Shown here one piece after another: positions 1 through 6,119 of a stretch of 6,119 nt of DNA (positions within the stretch are counted from its first letter, which is position 1; each line of letters starts with the position of its first letter). The notes beneath the pieces were generated by a model. That model did not search any database. It was not told the DNA's origin and saw only the letters and a list, made by a program, of their open reading frames with translations. The DNA is taken from positions 3,761-9,879 of the forward strand of contig PMGP01000421.1 in assembly GCA_003156235.1 (NCBI GenBank). Reading direction: 5' to 3'. Source of the stretch: Acidobacteriaceae bacterium (GTDB lineage: Bacteria > Acidobacteriota > Terriglobia > Terriglobales > Acidobacteriaceae). A program made the position numbers and the translations under genes.

Positions 1-1
1 C

Positions 2-187
2 ACGATTCCCGCGCGCGTCGAGCAGGCTTCGACCTGGATTCGTGGGCGGCGCGTTGAGGTACACGGCCCGCAGGCCTGCATAGGCGAAACTGCCGGGCTG
101 GACGAACACGGATTCCTGCTGGTACGCACGAGTTCGGGAGTCGTCACGGTGCAAACAGGCGGTATTCGCGCCGCCGAGATAAGCTGA
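2..187 (+). CDS. birA: Biotin-[acetyl-CoA-carboxylase] ligase, C-terminal end (partial, 5' end outside window)
   Basis: Only the last 61 codons are present; the frame is open from base 2 to a TGA at 185-187. The peptide has the pattern of the small SH3-like C-terminal domain of biotin-protein ligases: a strand ending in RRVEVHG, then GETAGLDEHGFLLV, then a closing strand ending VQTGGIRAAEIS. The GLD-x-x-G-x-L core followed by V-x-x-G-x-(I/V)-R is the usual ending of the family. The enzyme makes biotinyl-5'-AMP and transfers biotin to the carrier subunit of acetyl-CoA carboxylase in the cytoplasm. The catalytic domain and any N-terminal DNA-binding domain lie upstream, so I cannot tell whether this is a repressor-type (class II) or enzyme-only (class I) BirA. 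The stop is 7 bases before coaX, a common neighbour of birA, which supports the call. Confidence 0.82.
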   Translation, partial: TIPARVEQASTWIRGRRVEVHGPQACIGETAGLDEHGFLLVRTSSGVVTVQTGGIRAAEIS

Positions 188-194
188 GAACACC

Positions 195-986
195 ATGCTT
201 CTAGCCATCGATGTAGGCAATACAAATACGGTGCTGGGACTCTATAAGCTCGAAGGCGTGAAGCCGGAGCTGGCCGCGCACTGGCGCATCACCTCCCACC
301 GCTCCCAGACCTCCGACGAGTACGGCGTCATTTTCGTCAACCTATTTGAAATGAATAAGTTGTCTCCAAGCCAAGTCAAGCACATCATCATCTCCTCTGT
401 GGTGCCGCCGGTGGACAGCACGCTTCGCCAAGTCTGCGAAGACTACTTCTACACCAAGCCGCTCTTTGTTGAGCCGGGCATCAAAACCGGAATGCCGGTG
501 CTGGTGGACAACCCCGCCGAACTGGGCGCGGACCGTCTGGTGAACTCCGTAGCCGCCTTCGAGCGCTACGGGGGCCCCTGCGTGGTGGTGGACTTTGGCA
601 CGGCGACCACCTTTGATGTTGTATCGGCCAAAGGCGAGTACCTGGGCGGGGCCATTGCGCCCGGACTTGGCCTCAGTGCCGAGGCGCTCTTCTCCCGCGC
701 CGCGCGGCTCACCCGCGTGGACATCAAGCGACCCGCAAAGGTCATCGGCACCAACACTGTCACCCACCTGCAAAGCGGACTTTATTTCGGCTACATCGGT
801 TTGGTGGACGGCATTCTGGAGCGCATTGAGGCCGAGCTGGGTCAGAAGGCGCGCGTCATCGCCACCGGAGGACTGGCGCGGCAGATCGCCGAGGACTCGC
901 GCTTCATCTCCGAGATCGACGATATGCTCACCCTCGATGGCCTGCTGATCCTCTTCGAGCGCAACCGCCCCGCCAAGCAGCGCTGA
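195..986 (+). CDS. coaX: Type III pantothenate kinase
   Basis: A 263-residue cytoplasmic enzyme that phosphorylates pantothenate with ATP, the first step of coenzyme A synthesis. The length is typical of the CoaX family (about 250-270). Visible ASKHA-fold motifs, in order: the N-terminal phosphate loop DVGNTN (residues 6-11); the pantothenate-site motif GADR (111-114); the second phosphate motif DFGTATT (133-139), whose aspartate fits the family's catalytic/metal position; GGAIAPG (151-157); and the adenosine-side TGG (224-226) followed by LTLDGL near the C-terminus. No key motif is missing. The ATG at 195 is chosen because the family signature begins three residues later. A weak GAGAA Shine-Dalgarno lies at 186-190, overlapping the end of birA. 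Only 7 bases separate it from birA, so cotranscription is likely. BirA and CoaX are frequent neighbours, and are fused in Neisseria. Type III enzymes are not feedback-inhibited by CoA; this is family knowledge. Confidence 0.96.
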   Translation: MLLAIDVGNTNTVLGLYKLEGVKPELAAHWRITSHRSQTSDEYGVIFVNLFEMNKLSPSQVKHIIISSVVPPVDSTLRQVCEDYFYTKPLFVEPGIKTGMPVLVDNPAELGADRLVNSVAAFERYGGPCVVVDFGTATTFDVVSAKGEYLGGAIAPGLGLSAEALFSRAARLTRVDIKRPAKVIGTNTVTHLQSGLYFGYIGLVDGILERIEAELGQKARVIATGGLARQIAEDSRFISEIDDMLTLDGLLILFERNRPAKQR

Positions 987-988
987 GG
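984..988 (+). promoter_or_regulatory. Ribosome binding site overlapping the coaX stop, supports a GTG start
   Basis: TGAGG contains the coaX stop codon (984-986) and a GAGG Shine-Dalgarno core (985-988), 8 bases before the GTG at 997. This is good spacing and supports GTG 997 as the start of the next gene. It also suggests that ribosomes ending coaX re-initiate there. Confidence 0.6.
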
Positions 989-996
989 CGCACGCC

Positions 997-1698
997 GTGC
1001 TGAACTACTTCAACTACTTCACCGAGATCGAGGACCGCTTCCAGCAGCGGCGCGGGGCGCTACTGTTGCTCTCCACGCTGGATTGGGCGCTGATCGAAAT
1101 CTGGCGCGAGGCAGGCGTTCCGCTGGAGGCCGTGCTGCGCGGCATCGACGCGGCCTTCGACAAGTACGAGGCGCGGCAAAAGCGTGGCCGGATGCGGCGC
1201 ATCAACGGCCTGGCCTGGTGCGCGCAGGCGGTGATGGTGGCCGCCGAGGAACTGCGCGAGGCCTCGGCCGGCACGGCTCCCTCCACAACCGATCGCGAGT
1301 CGGGATTCGAGCTTGAGCGCGTGGCTGCTCACTTGGAAGCCGCCGCCGCAGTGCTGGATGCAGCGACTGTAGCCCCTGAAGCCTGCTCCGCAACCGCTGC
1401 CCGTTTACGCGAACTAGCCGGTGCCTCGCAGGGAATTGAAGGTCAGAAGCTAGACCTTGAGTCGCTGGAACGCACCCTCACCGTGCTCGAAGAAAAGCTC
1501 TTTGCCGCCTTGACCGCTGCGGCGCCCGAAGAGCTGCTGGTGAGCCTCAAGGCGCATGCGGCGCGCGAACTGGCGCCCTACCGCAGCCGCATGGGCGCCG
1601 TGCAGTTGCGCCAGGTGGAGCGGCAATTTGTGCAGAAGCAATTGCTGGTGCACTACAACCTGCCTCGCCTCAGCCTTTTTTACATGAGCCAGCAATGA
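997..1698 (+). CDS. Conserved-looking hypothetical protein, mostly alpha-helical, function unknown
   Basis: A 233-residue protein starting at GTG. I cannot assign it to a named family. The N-terminal third (residues 3-80) looks ordered: NYFTEIEDRFQ, then RRGALLLLSTLDWALIE, a GVPLE turn, and a helix RGIDAAFDKYEA followed by a basic patch (residues 60-69, QKRGRMRRIN) and GLAWCAQAV. Residues 82-135 are rich in Ala and Glu and look like a variable linker. Residues 150-185 form a leucine- and glutamate-rich helix that could be a short coiled coil. The C-terminal 45 residues (HAARELAPYRSRM to the end) are again basic and aromatic and look conserved. I see no signal peptide, transmembrane segment, or Cys/His metal site. 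The gene lies 10 bases after coaX and overlaps the next start by ATGA, so it is part of the operon. The basic patches would suit nucleic-acid or ribosome binding, but that is a guess. I recall similar proteins after coaX in Acidobacteriota, unchecked. Confidence 0.85.
   Translation: MLNYFNYFTEIEDRFQQRRGALLLLSTLDWALIEIWREAGVPLEAVLRGIDAAFDKYEARQKRGRMRRINGLAWCAQAVMVAAEELREASAGTAPSTTDRESGFELERVAAHLEAAAAVLDAATVAPEACSATAARLRELAGASQGIEGQKLDLESLERTLTVLEEKLFAALTAAAPEELLVSLKAHAARELAPYRSRMGAVQLRQVERQFVQKQLLVHYNLPRLSLFYMSQQ
1695..1698 (+). promoter_or_regulatory. ATGA stop/start overlap, probable translational coupling
   Basis: The four bases ATGA hold the start of the rlmD-like gene (ATG 1695-1697) and the stop of the unknown gene (TGA 1696-1698). 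I see no convincing Shine-Dalgarno in the 15 bases before the ATG, so re-initiation by the terminating ribosome is the simplest way to start this gene. An in-frame ATG at 1719 also lacks a ribosome site. Confidence 0.65.
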
Positions 1699-3350
1699 CG
1701 CCCAGAAAACAAATCTCCATGCAGCGCCGGACCAAACAGGCCGCGAAGAAACGTTCTGCCGCGAGCAATATCTCCGGGAAGAAGAGTTCCGGGGCTAAAC
1801 AGGCTACGGAAAAACTGATTTCGAAAGCCGAGATGCGTCAGGGCACGACTTTACAGGCTGCGGAAGAACTTATTTCGAATGCCGAGAAGCGTCAGGGCAC
1901 GACTTCACAGACTACAGAAAAACTTATTTCGAATGCCGAGAAGCGTCAGGGCACGACTTCAGTCGTGCCGCAACTGCGACAAAATAAAGGTTGGGCTTTA
2001 GCCCCTGAGGAAGGCTTTTCGGGCGTTTCGTTTGGAAACAGGCCAATTTCCGATCCGCAGCTCGTCGAAATCGAGAAGCCAATTTACGGCGGCGCATTCC
2101 TGGCTCGTCTGGAGGGCAAAGCCGTTTTTATTCCGCTCACTTTGCCGGGCGAGCAGGCGCAGGTGCGCATCACGCAGAGCAAGCCCGGCTACGCGACCGC
2201 CGAGGCTGAGAATATCGTCCGAGTAGCGAAGGAGCGCATCACGCCCGCCTGCCCGCACTTTGGCCTTTGCGGCGGCTGCCACTATCAGCACACCGGCTAC
2301 GCCACCCAACTGGCCTTCAAACAGGCCATACTGCGCGAAACCCTGGAGCGCGGCGGCGTGACAGTCCCCTCGGAAATTACCATACTCTCCGGCGAGCCCT
2401 GGCGCTATCGCAACCGCATCCGCCTGGCCTTCGACGCGGCAGGAAACCCAGGCTATCGCAGCCGCCGCTCTCATGCGGTCGGCCCCATGCGCGAGTGCCC
2501 CATCGCCGCGCCTCTTCTGGTGGAGGCCGCACTGGCTTTTGCTCAGGCTGCGCGCGGGTTTGCCCCGGCGATGCGCCCCACGGAGATTGCGCTCTTCTCT
2601 GATGCGGCAGAAACCGCGCTGCTGGCCACTGTCTTCACCGCAAACCCGGCCAGGCAGCGTTTTGACGAATTGGCGCAGGCGTGGCACGAGCGGATTCCCG
2701 CGCTCATCGGAGCGGAGCTTGTAACGGAGGGCCGTCCCGGCCAGCAGCCACGCACGCTGGCGCAGTGGGGCGCGGCATCGCTCGCCTATCGCGCTGCCGG
2801 CTTCGACTATCGTGTGGATCACGGCGCATTTTTTCAGGTCAACCGTTGGCTGGTGGACTCTCTGGTGGAGCGAGTCGTCGCCGATCATCAAGGCGCTCTC
2901 GCCTGGGACCTGTTCGCCGGCGTCGGACTGTTCGCACGGCAGCTCACGACTAACTTCGCCCGTGTAGTCGCCGTCGAGTCGGCCCCTTCGGCAACGGCAG
3001 CGCTCGCGGCCAACCTCAAAGGCTCCTCCGGAATTCCGGTGAAGAGCGACACTATGGATTTTCTTCGCGCTAATGCGACCCATCGCCCTACCGACGTGGT
3101 TTCCGGCTCGACTGTTCCCGATCTGATTGTGGTTGACCCGCCGCGCACCGGCCTGGGTGCGGAAACATGCGCTCTGCTCGGCCAGATCGCCGCGCCCGCC
3201 CTGGTCTACGTCTCCTGCGATCCGGCCACGCTGGCACGCGACCTGCGTGTGCTCATCGCCTCCGGTTACGCCATCCAGTCCATCACCCTCGCCGATCTCT
3301 TTCCCCAGACCTTTCATCTGGAAACAGTGGTCCAATTGCGGCGAGCCTGA
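1695..3350 (+). CDS. rlmD: 23S rRNA (uracil-5-)-methyltransferase, RlmD/RumA-like, with a repeat-bearing N-terminal extension
   Basis: A 551-residue SAM-dependent enzyme predicted to methylate C5 of a uridine in 23S rRNA (U1939 in E. coli numbering; the exact target is inferred). Residues about 120-178 are a TRAM RNA-binding domain. C186, C192, C195 and C268 match the family 4Fe-4S ligand pattern C-x5-C-x2-C...C. The methyltransferase domain shows FFQVN (379-383), the SAM loop DLFAGVG (405-411), DPPRTG (481-486), the nucleophile cysteine C508 in YVSCDP, and HLETVV with E543 in the position of the catalytic base. All key residues are intact. E. coli RlmD has 433 residues, with its first cluster cysteine at residue 81, so about 105 residues are extra here. 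They consist of a Lys/Arg-rich tail (1-37), three 18-residue repeats (39-92) and a segment over two DNA hairpins. The ATG at 1695 overlaps the previous stop. No ATG, GTG or TTG lies between 1968 and the TRAM domain, so the repeats should be translated. TrmA or RlmC specificity is the alternative. Confidence 0.93.
   Translation: MTPRKQISMQRRTKQAAKKRSAASNISGKKSSGAKQATEKLISKAEMRQGTTLQAAEELISNAEKRQGTTSQTTEKLISNAEKRQGTTSVVPQLRQNKGWALAPEEGFSGVSFGNRPISDPQLVEIEKPIYGGAFLARLEGKAVFIPLTLPGEQAQVRITQSKPGYATAEAENIVRVAKERITPACPHFGLCGGCHYQHTGYATQLAFKQAILRETLERGGVTVPSEITILSGEPWRYRNRIRLAFDAAGNPGYRSRRSHAVGPMRECPIAAPLLVEAALAFAQAARGFAPAMRPTEIALFSDAAETALLATVFTANPARQRFDELAQAWHERIPALIGAELVTEGRPGQQPRTLAQWGAASLAYRAAGFDYRVDHGAFFQVNRWLVDSLVERVVADHQGALAWDLFAGVGLFARQLTTNFARVVAVESAPSATAALAANLKGSSGIPVKSDTMDFLRANATHRPTDVVSGSTVPDLIVVDPPRTGLGAETCALLGQIAAPALVYVSCDPATLARDLRVLIASGYAIQSITLADLFPQTFHLETVVQLRRA
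1807..1968 (+). repeat. Three tandem 54-base units (18 codons each) inside rlmD
   Basis: The units are 1807-1860, 1861-1914 and 1915-1968. Units 1 and 2 agree at 47 of 54 positions by eye. Units 2 and 3 share an uninterrupted 41-base identity (1867-1907 against 1921-1961) and then diverge. As protein they read as variants of E-(K/E)-L-I-S-(N/K)-A-E-(K/M)-R-Q-G-T-T, residues 39-56, 57-74 and 75-92. The period is a multiple of three, so copy number can change without a frameshift. Units 1 and 2 carry only the left arm (GGCACGAC) of the hairpin that is complete at the end of unit 3. The tract is poorer in GC than the rest of the operon (about 52% over 1861-1910). Confidence 0.93.
1950..1969. repeat. 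Perfect inverted repeat, 8-bp stem with TTCA loop
   Basis: The arms GGCACGAC (1950-1957) and GTCGTGCC (1962-1969) are exact reverse complements around TTCA. There is no T-tract after it and it lies inside an open reading frame, so it is not an intrinsic terminator. In mRNA it would form a stable hairpin in the 5' part of the rlmD coding region. Confidence 0.9.
1993..2004. repeat. Short inverted repeat, 4-bp stem with TTTA loop
   Basis: The arms GGGC (1993-1996) and GCCC (2001-2004) surround TTTA. On its own it would be unremarkable. Its position 23 bases after the larger hairpin, followed by CTGAGG, makes it the likely second hairpin of the same element. Confidence 0.55.
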
Positions 3351-3391
3351 TAGGCTTGAGGGCCAGAAGAGCTTTTCAGTTTCCAGGCGCG

Positions 3392-6119
3392 ATGGAATCT
3401 CCTCCTCCCATCTCCGGGCAAGCCCTTGCCGGTTCCGCACTCGCCGGAACGGACATCAGCCAGGGCACCGTCCCGCTCTTTCACGCGGCTTGGCTCTTTG
3501 CCGTTGGGATTGCCGTCACACACTGGCTCTATCTGCGGCCCAGTTTTGTACTCCTCGCGCTGGCGCTGGTGGCCGTGCTATGCGGCGTGGCGGCGTTCCG
3601 CGCACAGCGCCTGGCCTGGTTGCCGCTGGCCGCGCTGTGGCTGCTGCTGGGCGCATGGTGCGCCTGGATGGAGCCGCATCCGGCGCCCGCGCCCGCGCTG
3701 GCCGCCCTCTCCGACGGCCTGCTCCGCACCGTCGAAGGCACGGTCGTCGATGCCGGGCCGGTGCGCGGCGAGACAGAACAGAATCTAGACGAGCCCGGTT
3801 CAACCCAAGGCCTTGCCCAGCAACCCTCGCAGCGAATCGACCTGCGCATCTCCAGCCTGGAGGTGGTCACCGACGCCGACGACGCGCAAGCGCCCATCGA
3901 AGGCCGTGTACGGCTGACCGTTCGCTGGCCTGTAGCCCCGGCAAATCAGCAACTCTTCCGCTGCGGAGAGCGCATTCGCGCCGTGGTTCGCCTGTTGCCG
4001 CCAGAGGTCTATCACGATCCCGGCGTCTGGAGCCGCGAGGACTTTCTCGTTGACCAGGGCATCACCTCAACGTCGACGGTCAGCATCGACCGCGTAGACC
4101 GTCTCGGCTCATCCCCGGACCTCTTCCTCGCCTGCCGCATCAGCGGATTGCAGCGCGCCTCGAGCGCCAGCCTGCTGGCTTTGCCCGCGGCCATGCGCCG
4201 CCTGCCCGCTCCCCTGCGCCTGTCACAGGACGATGCTGTGATGCTCGCCGCCATGGTCACCGGCGACCGCACATTCCTGACCCATTCTCTGCGCGTGGGC
4301 TTTGAGCGCACCGGCTCCTTCCACATGCTGGTGGTTTCCGGCTTCCACCTGGCCATCGTGGCCGGCTGCATCTTCTGGGTAGCGCGCCGCCTGCGCCTTT
4401 CCCGCGTTCCCGCCACCTTCGTCACTATTCTGGCCTCTTTCGCCTACGCCATCTTCACCGGCTTCGCCACGCCGGTAGCGCGCTCGCTCTGGATGGTCAC
4501 TCTCTACCTGCTCGGCCGCCTCCTCTACCGTGAGCGCAACGCGCTGAACACCATCGGCTTTGCCGCCCTCTGCCTGCTGGCCTACAGCCCCCGCAGCCTC
4601 TTCGACGCCAGTTTCCAGATGACGCTGCTGGCCGTTGTCGCCATCGGCGGCGTCGCCGCTCCGCTGCTGTTGGCCACGGTGCATCCGTACCTGACGGCCA
4701 CCCGCGACCTGCGCCAAATCGCCCTGGACGCAAAACTCGCCCCGCGCCTGGCGCAATTTCGGGTCATGTTGCGCATGATGGCCGCTGCGTTGCATACTGC
4801 GATCCGACCCAAACTCCGAGCAAAACGCAGGACCTCCCGCGATTCCAAGAATGAGGCCGTCAACGACCCGGTGCTACCGCAACTCGCTATGGCGCGCGAG
4901 ACGATGGACATTACTCCAATAGCATTTCAAGCGACAATTCATGGTCGTTTTGTGGAATCCGTAGCTTGGCGAATTTTTCCTGCATCTGTGCGCTTCCTGA
5001 TTCGCTGCTTCGAGTTGATGGTCGTCTCCTGCGTGGTGGAGCTGGCCATGGCCCTGCCCATGGCCGTCTACTTTCACCGCATCACCGTCTTCGCGTTGCC
5101 GGTAAATGTGTTCATATTACCTCTGCTCGTCGTACTCATGCCCGCAGCGCTGATTACTTTGCTCTTTGCTTTCATTGGTCCGGCCTACGCAGTAGTCCCG
5201 GCGATGATCGTGGCTTTCTTTCTCCATATCGGCACCGGGCTGGTGCATTTGTTCGGCTCTCTGGCCTGGGGCGACTTCCGCATTCCCGCGCCATTGCTTT
5301 GGCAGTCGCTTGCCTTTTGCGTGCTGCTAGCGGCGGCCATCGCTCTAGCGCGCCTTTCCGTTTCATCCGGAGCCCGCTGGCCCCGCCGCACTGCATGGGC
5401 CGCGCTGCTTCTGGCCGCCATCATTGCCGTCCTGCCCCGTCCCGTCGATCACCCCCGCAACGCCCTGCTCGTCGAGGCCATCGACGTGGGCCAGGGCGAC
5501 TCCATTTTGTTGATTGCGCCCGACGGTAAGACCCTGTTGGTGGATGGCGGCGGCCACGGCGGAGGCCCGCATCAGGCCCCCCAGGACTATGACATCGGCG
5601 AGGAGGTCGTCTCCCAGGTGCTGTGGTCGCGCGGAATTCGCCGCCTGGACGTAGTGGCCCTCACCCACGCCCACTCCGACCACATGGGAGGATTGCCCGC
5701 CGTTCTGCGCAACTTCCATCCCGCCGAGCTTTGGGTAGGCAACAATCCCCGTTTCGGGGCTTACAACGCGCTGCTCGACGAGGCCGCAAGACTTCACGTG
5801 CGGGTCCGCTCGCTGCGCGCCGGCGATGCCTTCCCCTTCGGCCCAACACAGATCAGTGTTCTAGCGCCCTTCAGCGGCTATCAGCCCGGCCCGGAACCCA
5901 CCAACAACGACTCGCTGGTGCTGCGCGTGGCTTACGGTGCTACTTCGGTGATGCTGGAAGGCGACGCCGAGGCTCCAATCGAGCAGGCGATGTTGGCCGA
6001 GCCCGAGTTGGCCAGCACACTGCTCAAGGTGGGCCACCACGGCAGCATCACCTCCTCCCGCCCGGAATTCCTGGCCCGCGTGCACCCTGAGTGCGCCGTC
6101 ATCTCCTGCGGCCTGCGCA
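3392..6119 (+). CDS. comEC: ComEC/Rec2 family DNA-uptake channel (partial, 3' end outside window)
   Basis: The frame is open from ATG 3392 to the window end: 909 codons, no stop. ComEC forms the inner-membrane channel that takes up single-stranded DNA in natural transformation. Order of parts: N-terminal membrane segments (about residues 28-92); a soluble OB-fold-like domain (about 110-235); the competence domain (about 280-660) with GDRTFL (291-296), HMLVVSGFHLAIV (311-323), a TGFATPVARS helix (356-365) and DASFQM (405-410); and a C-terminal metallo-beta-lactamase domain (about 690 on). The last shows DVGQGDS (698-704), LVDGG (716-720), the metal motif HAHSDH (759-764), NNDSLVL (838-844), EGD (856-858) and GHHGS (881-885), so the nuclease site looks complete. 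Residues about 431-540 are a hydrophilic insertion in the membrane domain. It starts 41 bases after rlmD; AGG at 3385-3387 is a weak, close ribosome site. No better start is seen. Confidence 0.95.
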   Translation, partial: MESPPPISGQALAGSALAGTDISQGTVPLFHAAWLFAVGIAVTHWLYLRPSFVLLALALVAVLCGVAAFRAQRLAWLPLAALWLLLGAWCAWMEPHPAPAPALAALSDGLLRTVEGTVVDAGPVRGETEQNLDEPGSTQGLAQQPSQRIDLRISSLEVVTDADDAQAPIEGRVRLTVRWPVAPANQQLFRCGERIRAVVRLLPPEVYHDPGVWSREDFLVDQGITSTSTVSIDRVDRLGSSPDLFLACRISGLQRASSASLLALPAAMRRLPAPLRLSQDDAVMLAAMVTGDRTFLTHSLRVGFERTGSFHMLVVSGFHLAIVAGCIFWVARRLRLSRVPATFVTILASFAYAIFTGFATPVARSLWMVTLYLLGRLLYRERNALNTIGFAALCLLAYSPRSLFDASFQMTLLAVVAIGGVAAPLLLATVHPYLTATRDLRQIALDAKLAPRLAQFRVMLRMMAAALHTAIRPKLRAKRRTSRDSKNEAVNDPVLPQLAMARETMDITPIAFQATIHGRFVESVAWRIFPASVRFLIRCFELMVVSCVVELAMALPMAVYFHRITVFALPVNVFILPLLVVLMPAALITLLFAFIGPAYAVVPAMIVAFFLHIGTGLVHLFGSLAWGDFRIPAPLLWQSLAFCVLLAAAIALARLSVSSGARWPRRTAWAALLLAAIIAVLPRPVDHPRNALLVEAIDVGQGDSILLIAPDGKTLLVDGGGHGGGPHQAPQDYDIGEEVVSQVLWSRGIRRLDVVALTHAHSDHMGGLPAVLRNFHPAELWVGNNPRFGAYNALLDEAARLHVRVRSLRAGDAFPFGPTQISVLAPFSGYQPGPEPTNNDSLVLRVAYGATSVMLEGDAEAPIEQAMLAEPELASTLLKVGHHGSITSSRPEFLARVHPECAVISCGLR

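Larger units (their letters stand above)
1867..2040 (+). mobile_element. Candidate interspersed REP/MITE-like hairpin element embedded in the rlmD coding region
   Basis: This stretch runs from the repeated left part, through a perfect 8-bp hairpin (1950-1969) and a spacer rich in A, to a second short hairpin (1993-2004), then CTGAGG and an ordinary-looking end. Two small hairpins with four-base loops in fixed order resemble short non-autonomous repeats that are dispersed in bacterial genomes. I recall a repeat of this type (an arm around TTCA, then GGGCTTTAGCCCCTGAGG) as abundant in Acidobacteriota genomes, but could not check. The element would be read in frame as residues of the RlmD N-terminal extension. 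Its boundaries are approximate; no target-site duplication could be defined. Confidence 0.55.

Noticed and set aside
1807..1968. The tandem units as a CRISPR array
   Set aside because: The repeat is contiguous with no unique spacers, there are only three units, and the period is an exact codon multiple within a gene.
1950..1969. The strong hairpin as an intrinsic transcription terminator or attenuator
   Set aside because: No T-run follows; the next bases are GCAACTGCGACAAAAT, and the coding frame continues through it into an intact RlmD.
3351..3391. The rlmD-comEC gap as a promoter or terminator region
   Set aside because: At 41 bases it has no clear hairpin with T-run and no convincing -35/-10 pair.
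1998..3440. A 480-codon open frame on the - strand opposite rlmD
   Set aside because: It lies wholly opposite the rlmD coding region, whose motifs are unmistakable, apart from its ends. The translation has no recognisable domain and is rich in Arg, Gly and Ala, as expected of the antisense of GC-rich codons.
3127..4053. A 308-codon + strand frame spanning the end of rlmD and the start of comEC
   Set aside because: It crosses two real genes in another frame and encodes Arg/Pro/Ala-rich sequence without motifs. The comEC frame from 3392 explains this DNA.
4223..4795. A 190-codon - strand frame opposite comEC
   Set aside because: It is opposite the conserved competence-domain motifs of ComEC, and its Gln/Gly/Glu-rich translation resembles no protein family I know.
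4966..5529. A 187-codon + strand frame inside comEC
   Set aside because: It is an out-of-frame shadow of the continuous comEC frame; its translation is Arg/Ser/Pro-rich and lacks domains.

Overview
The window is a compact, GC-rich, one-direction gene cluster with no stable RNA gene, no CRISPR array and no complete transposase. All genes are on the + strand. In order they are the 3' end of a biotin-protein ligase gene (birA), type III pantothenate kinase (coaX), an unrecognised 233-residue helical protein, a 23S rRNA uracil-5 methyltransferase of the RlmD/RumA family, and a 3'-truncated comEC/rec2 DNA-uptake channel gene that runs off the window end. Gene style, composition and the look of the unknown protein and of ComEC suggest Acidobacteriota (Terriglobia-like). 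That assignment is from recall, not from a search.

Layout: birA tail 2-187; coaX 195-986 (7-base gap); unknown protein 997-1698 (GTG start, 10-base gap, ribosome site overlapping the coaX stop); rlmD-like 1695-3350 (ATGA overlap with the previous stop); 41-base gap; comEC 3392 to beyond 6119. The tight spacing suggests one transcript whose promoter lies upstream of the window. I saw no terminator and no intergenic stretch over 50 bases.

The genes do not form one pathway. BirA attaches biotin to acetyl-CoA carboxylase and CoaX starts coenzyme A synthesis, so those two share the acyl-CoA theme and are often neighbours. RlmD modifies 23S rRNA and ComEC imports single-stranded DNA; they look like operon passengers.

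The most unusual structure is in the first 115 codons of the rlmD-like gene. They hold three tandem 54-base units, the last running into a perfect 8-bp hairpin and then a second small hairpin. This looks like an interspersed hairpin (REP/MITE-like) element that entered the reading frame, kept it open, and had its left half amplified. The catalytic protein behind it has all its key residues. Two secondary points are the unknown protein fixed between housekeeping genes, and a roughly 110-residue hydrophilic, partly AT-rich insertion in the membrane domain of ComEC.
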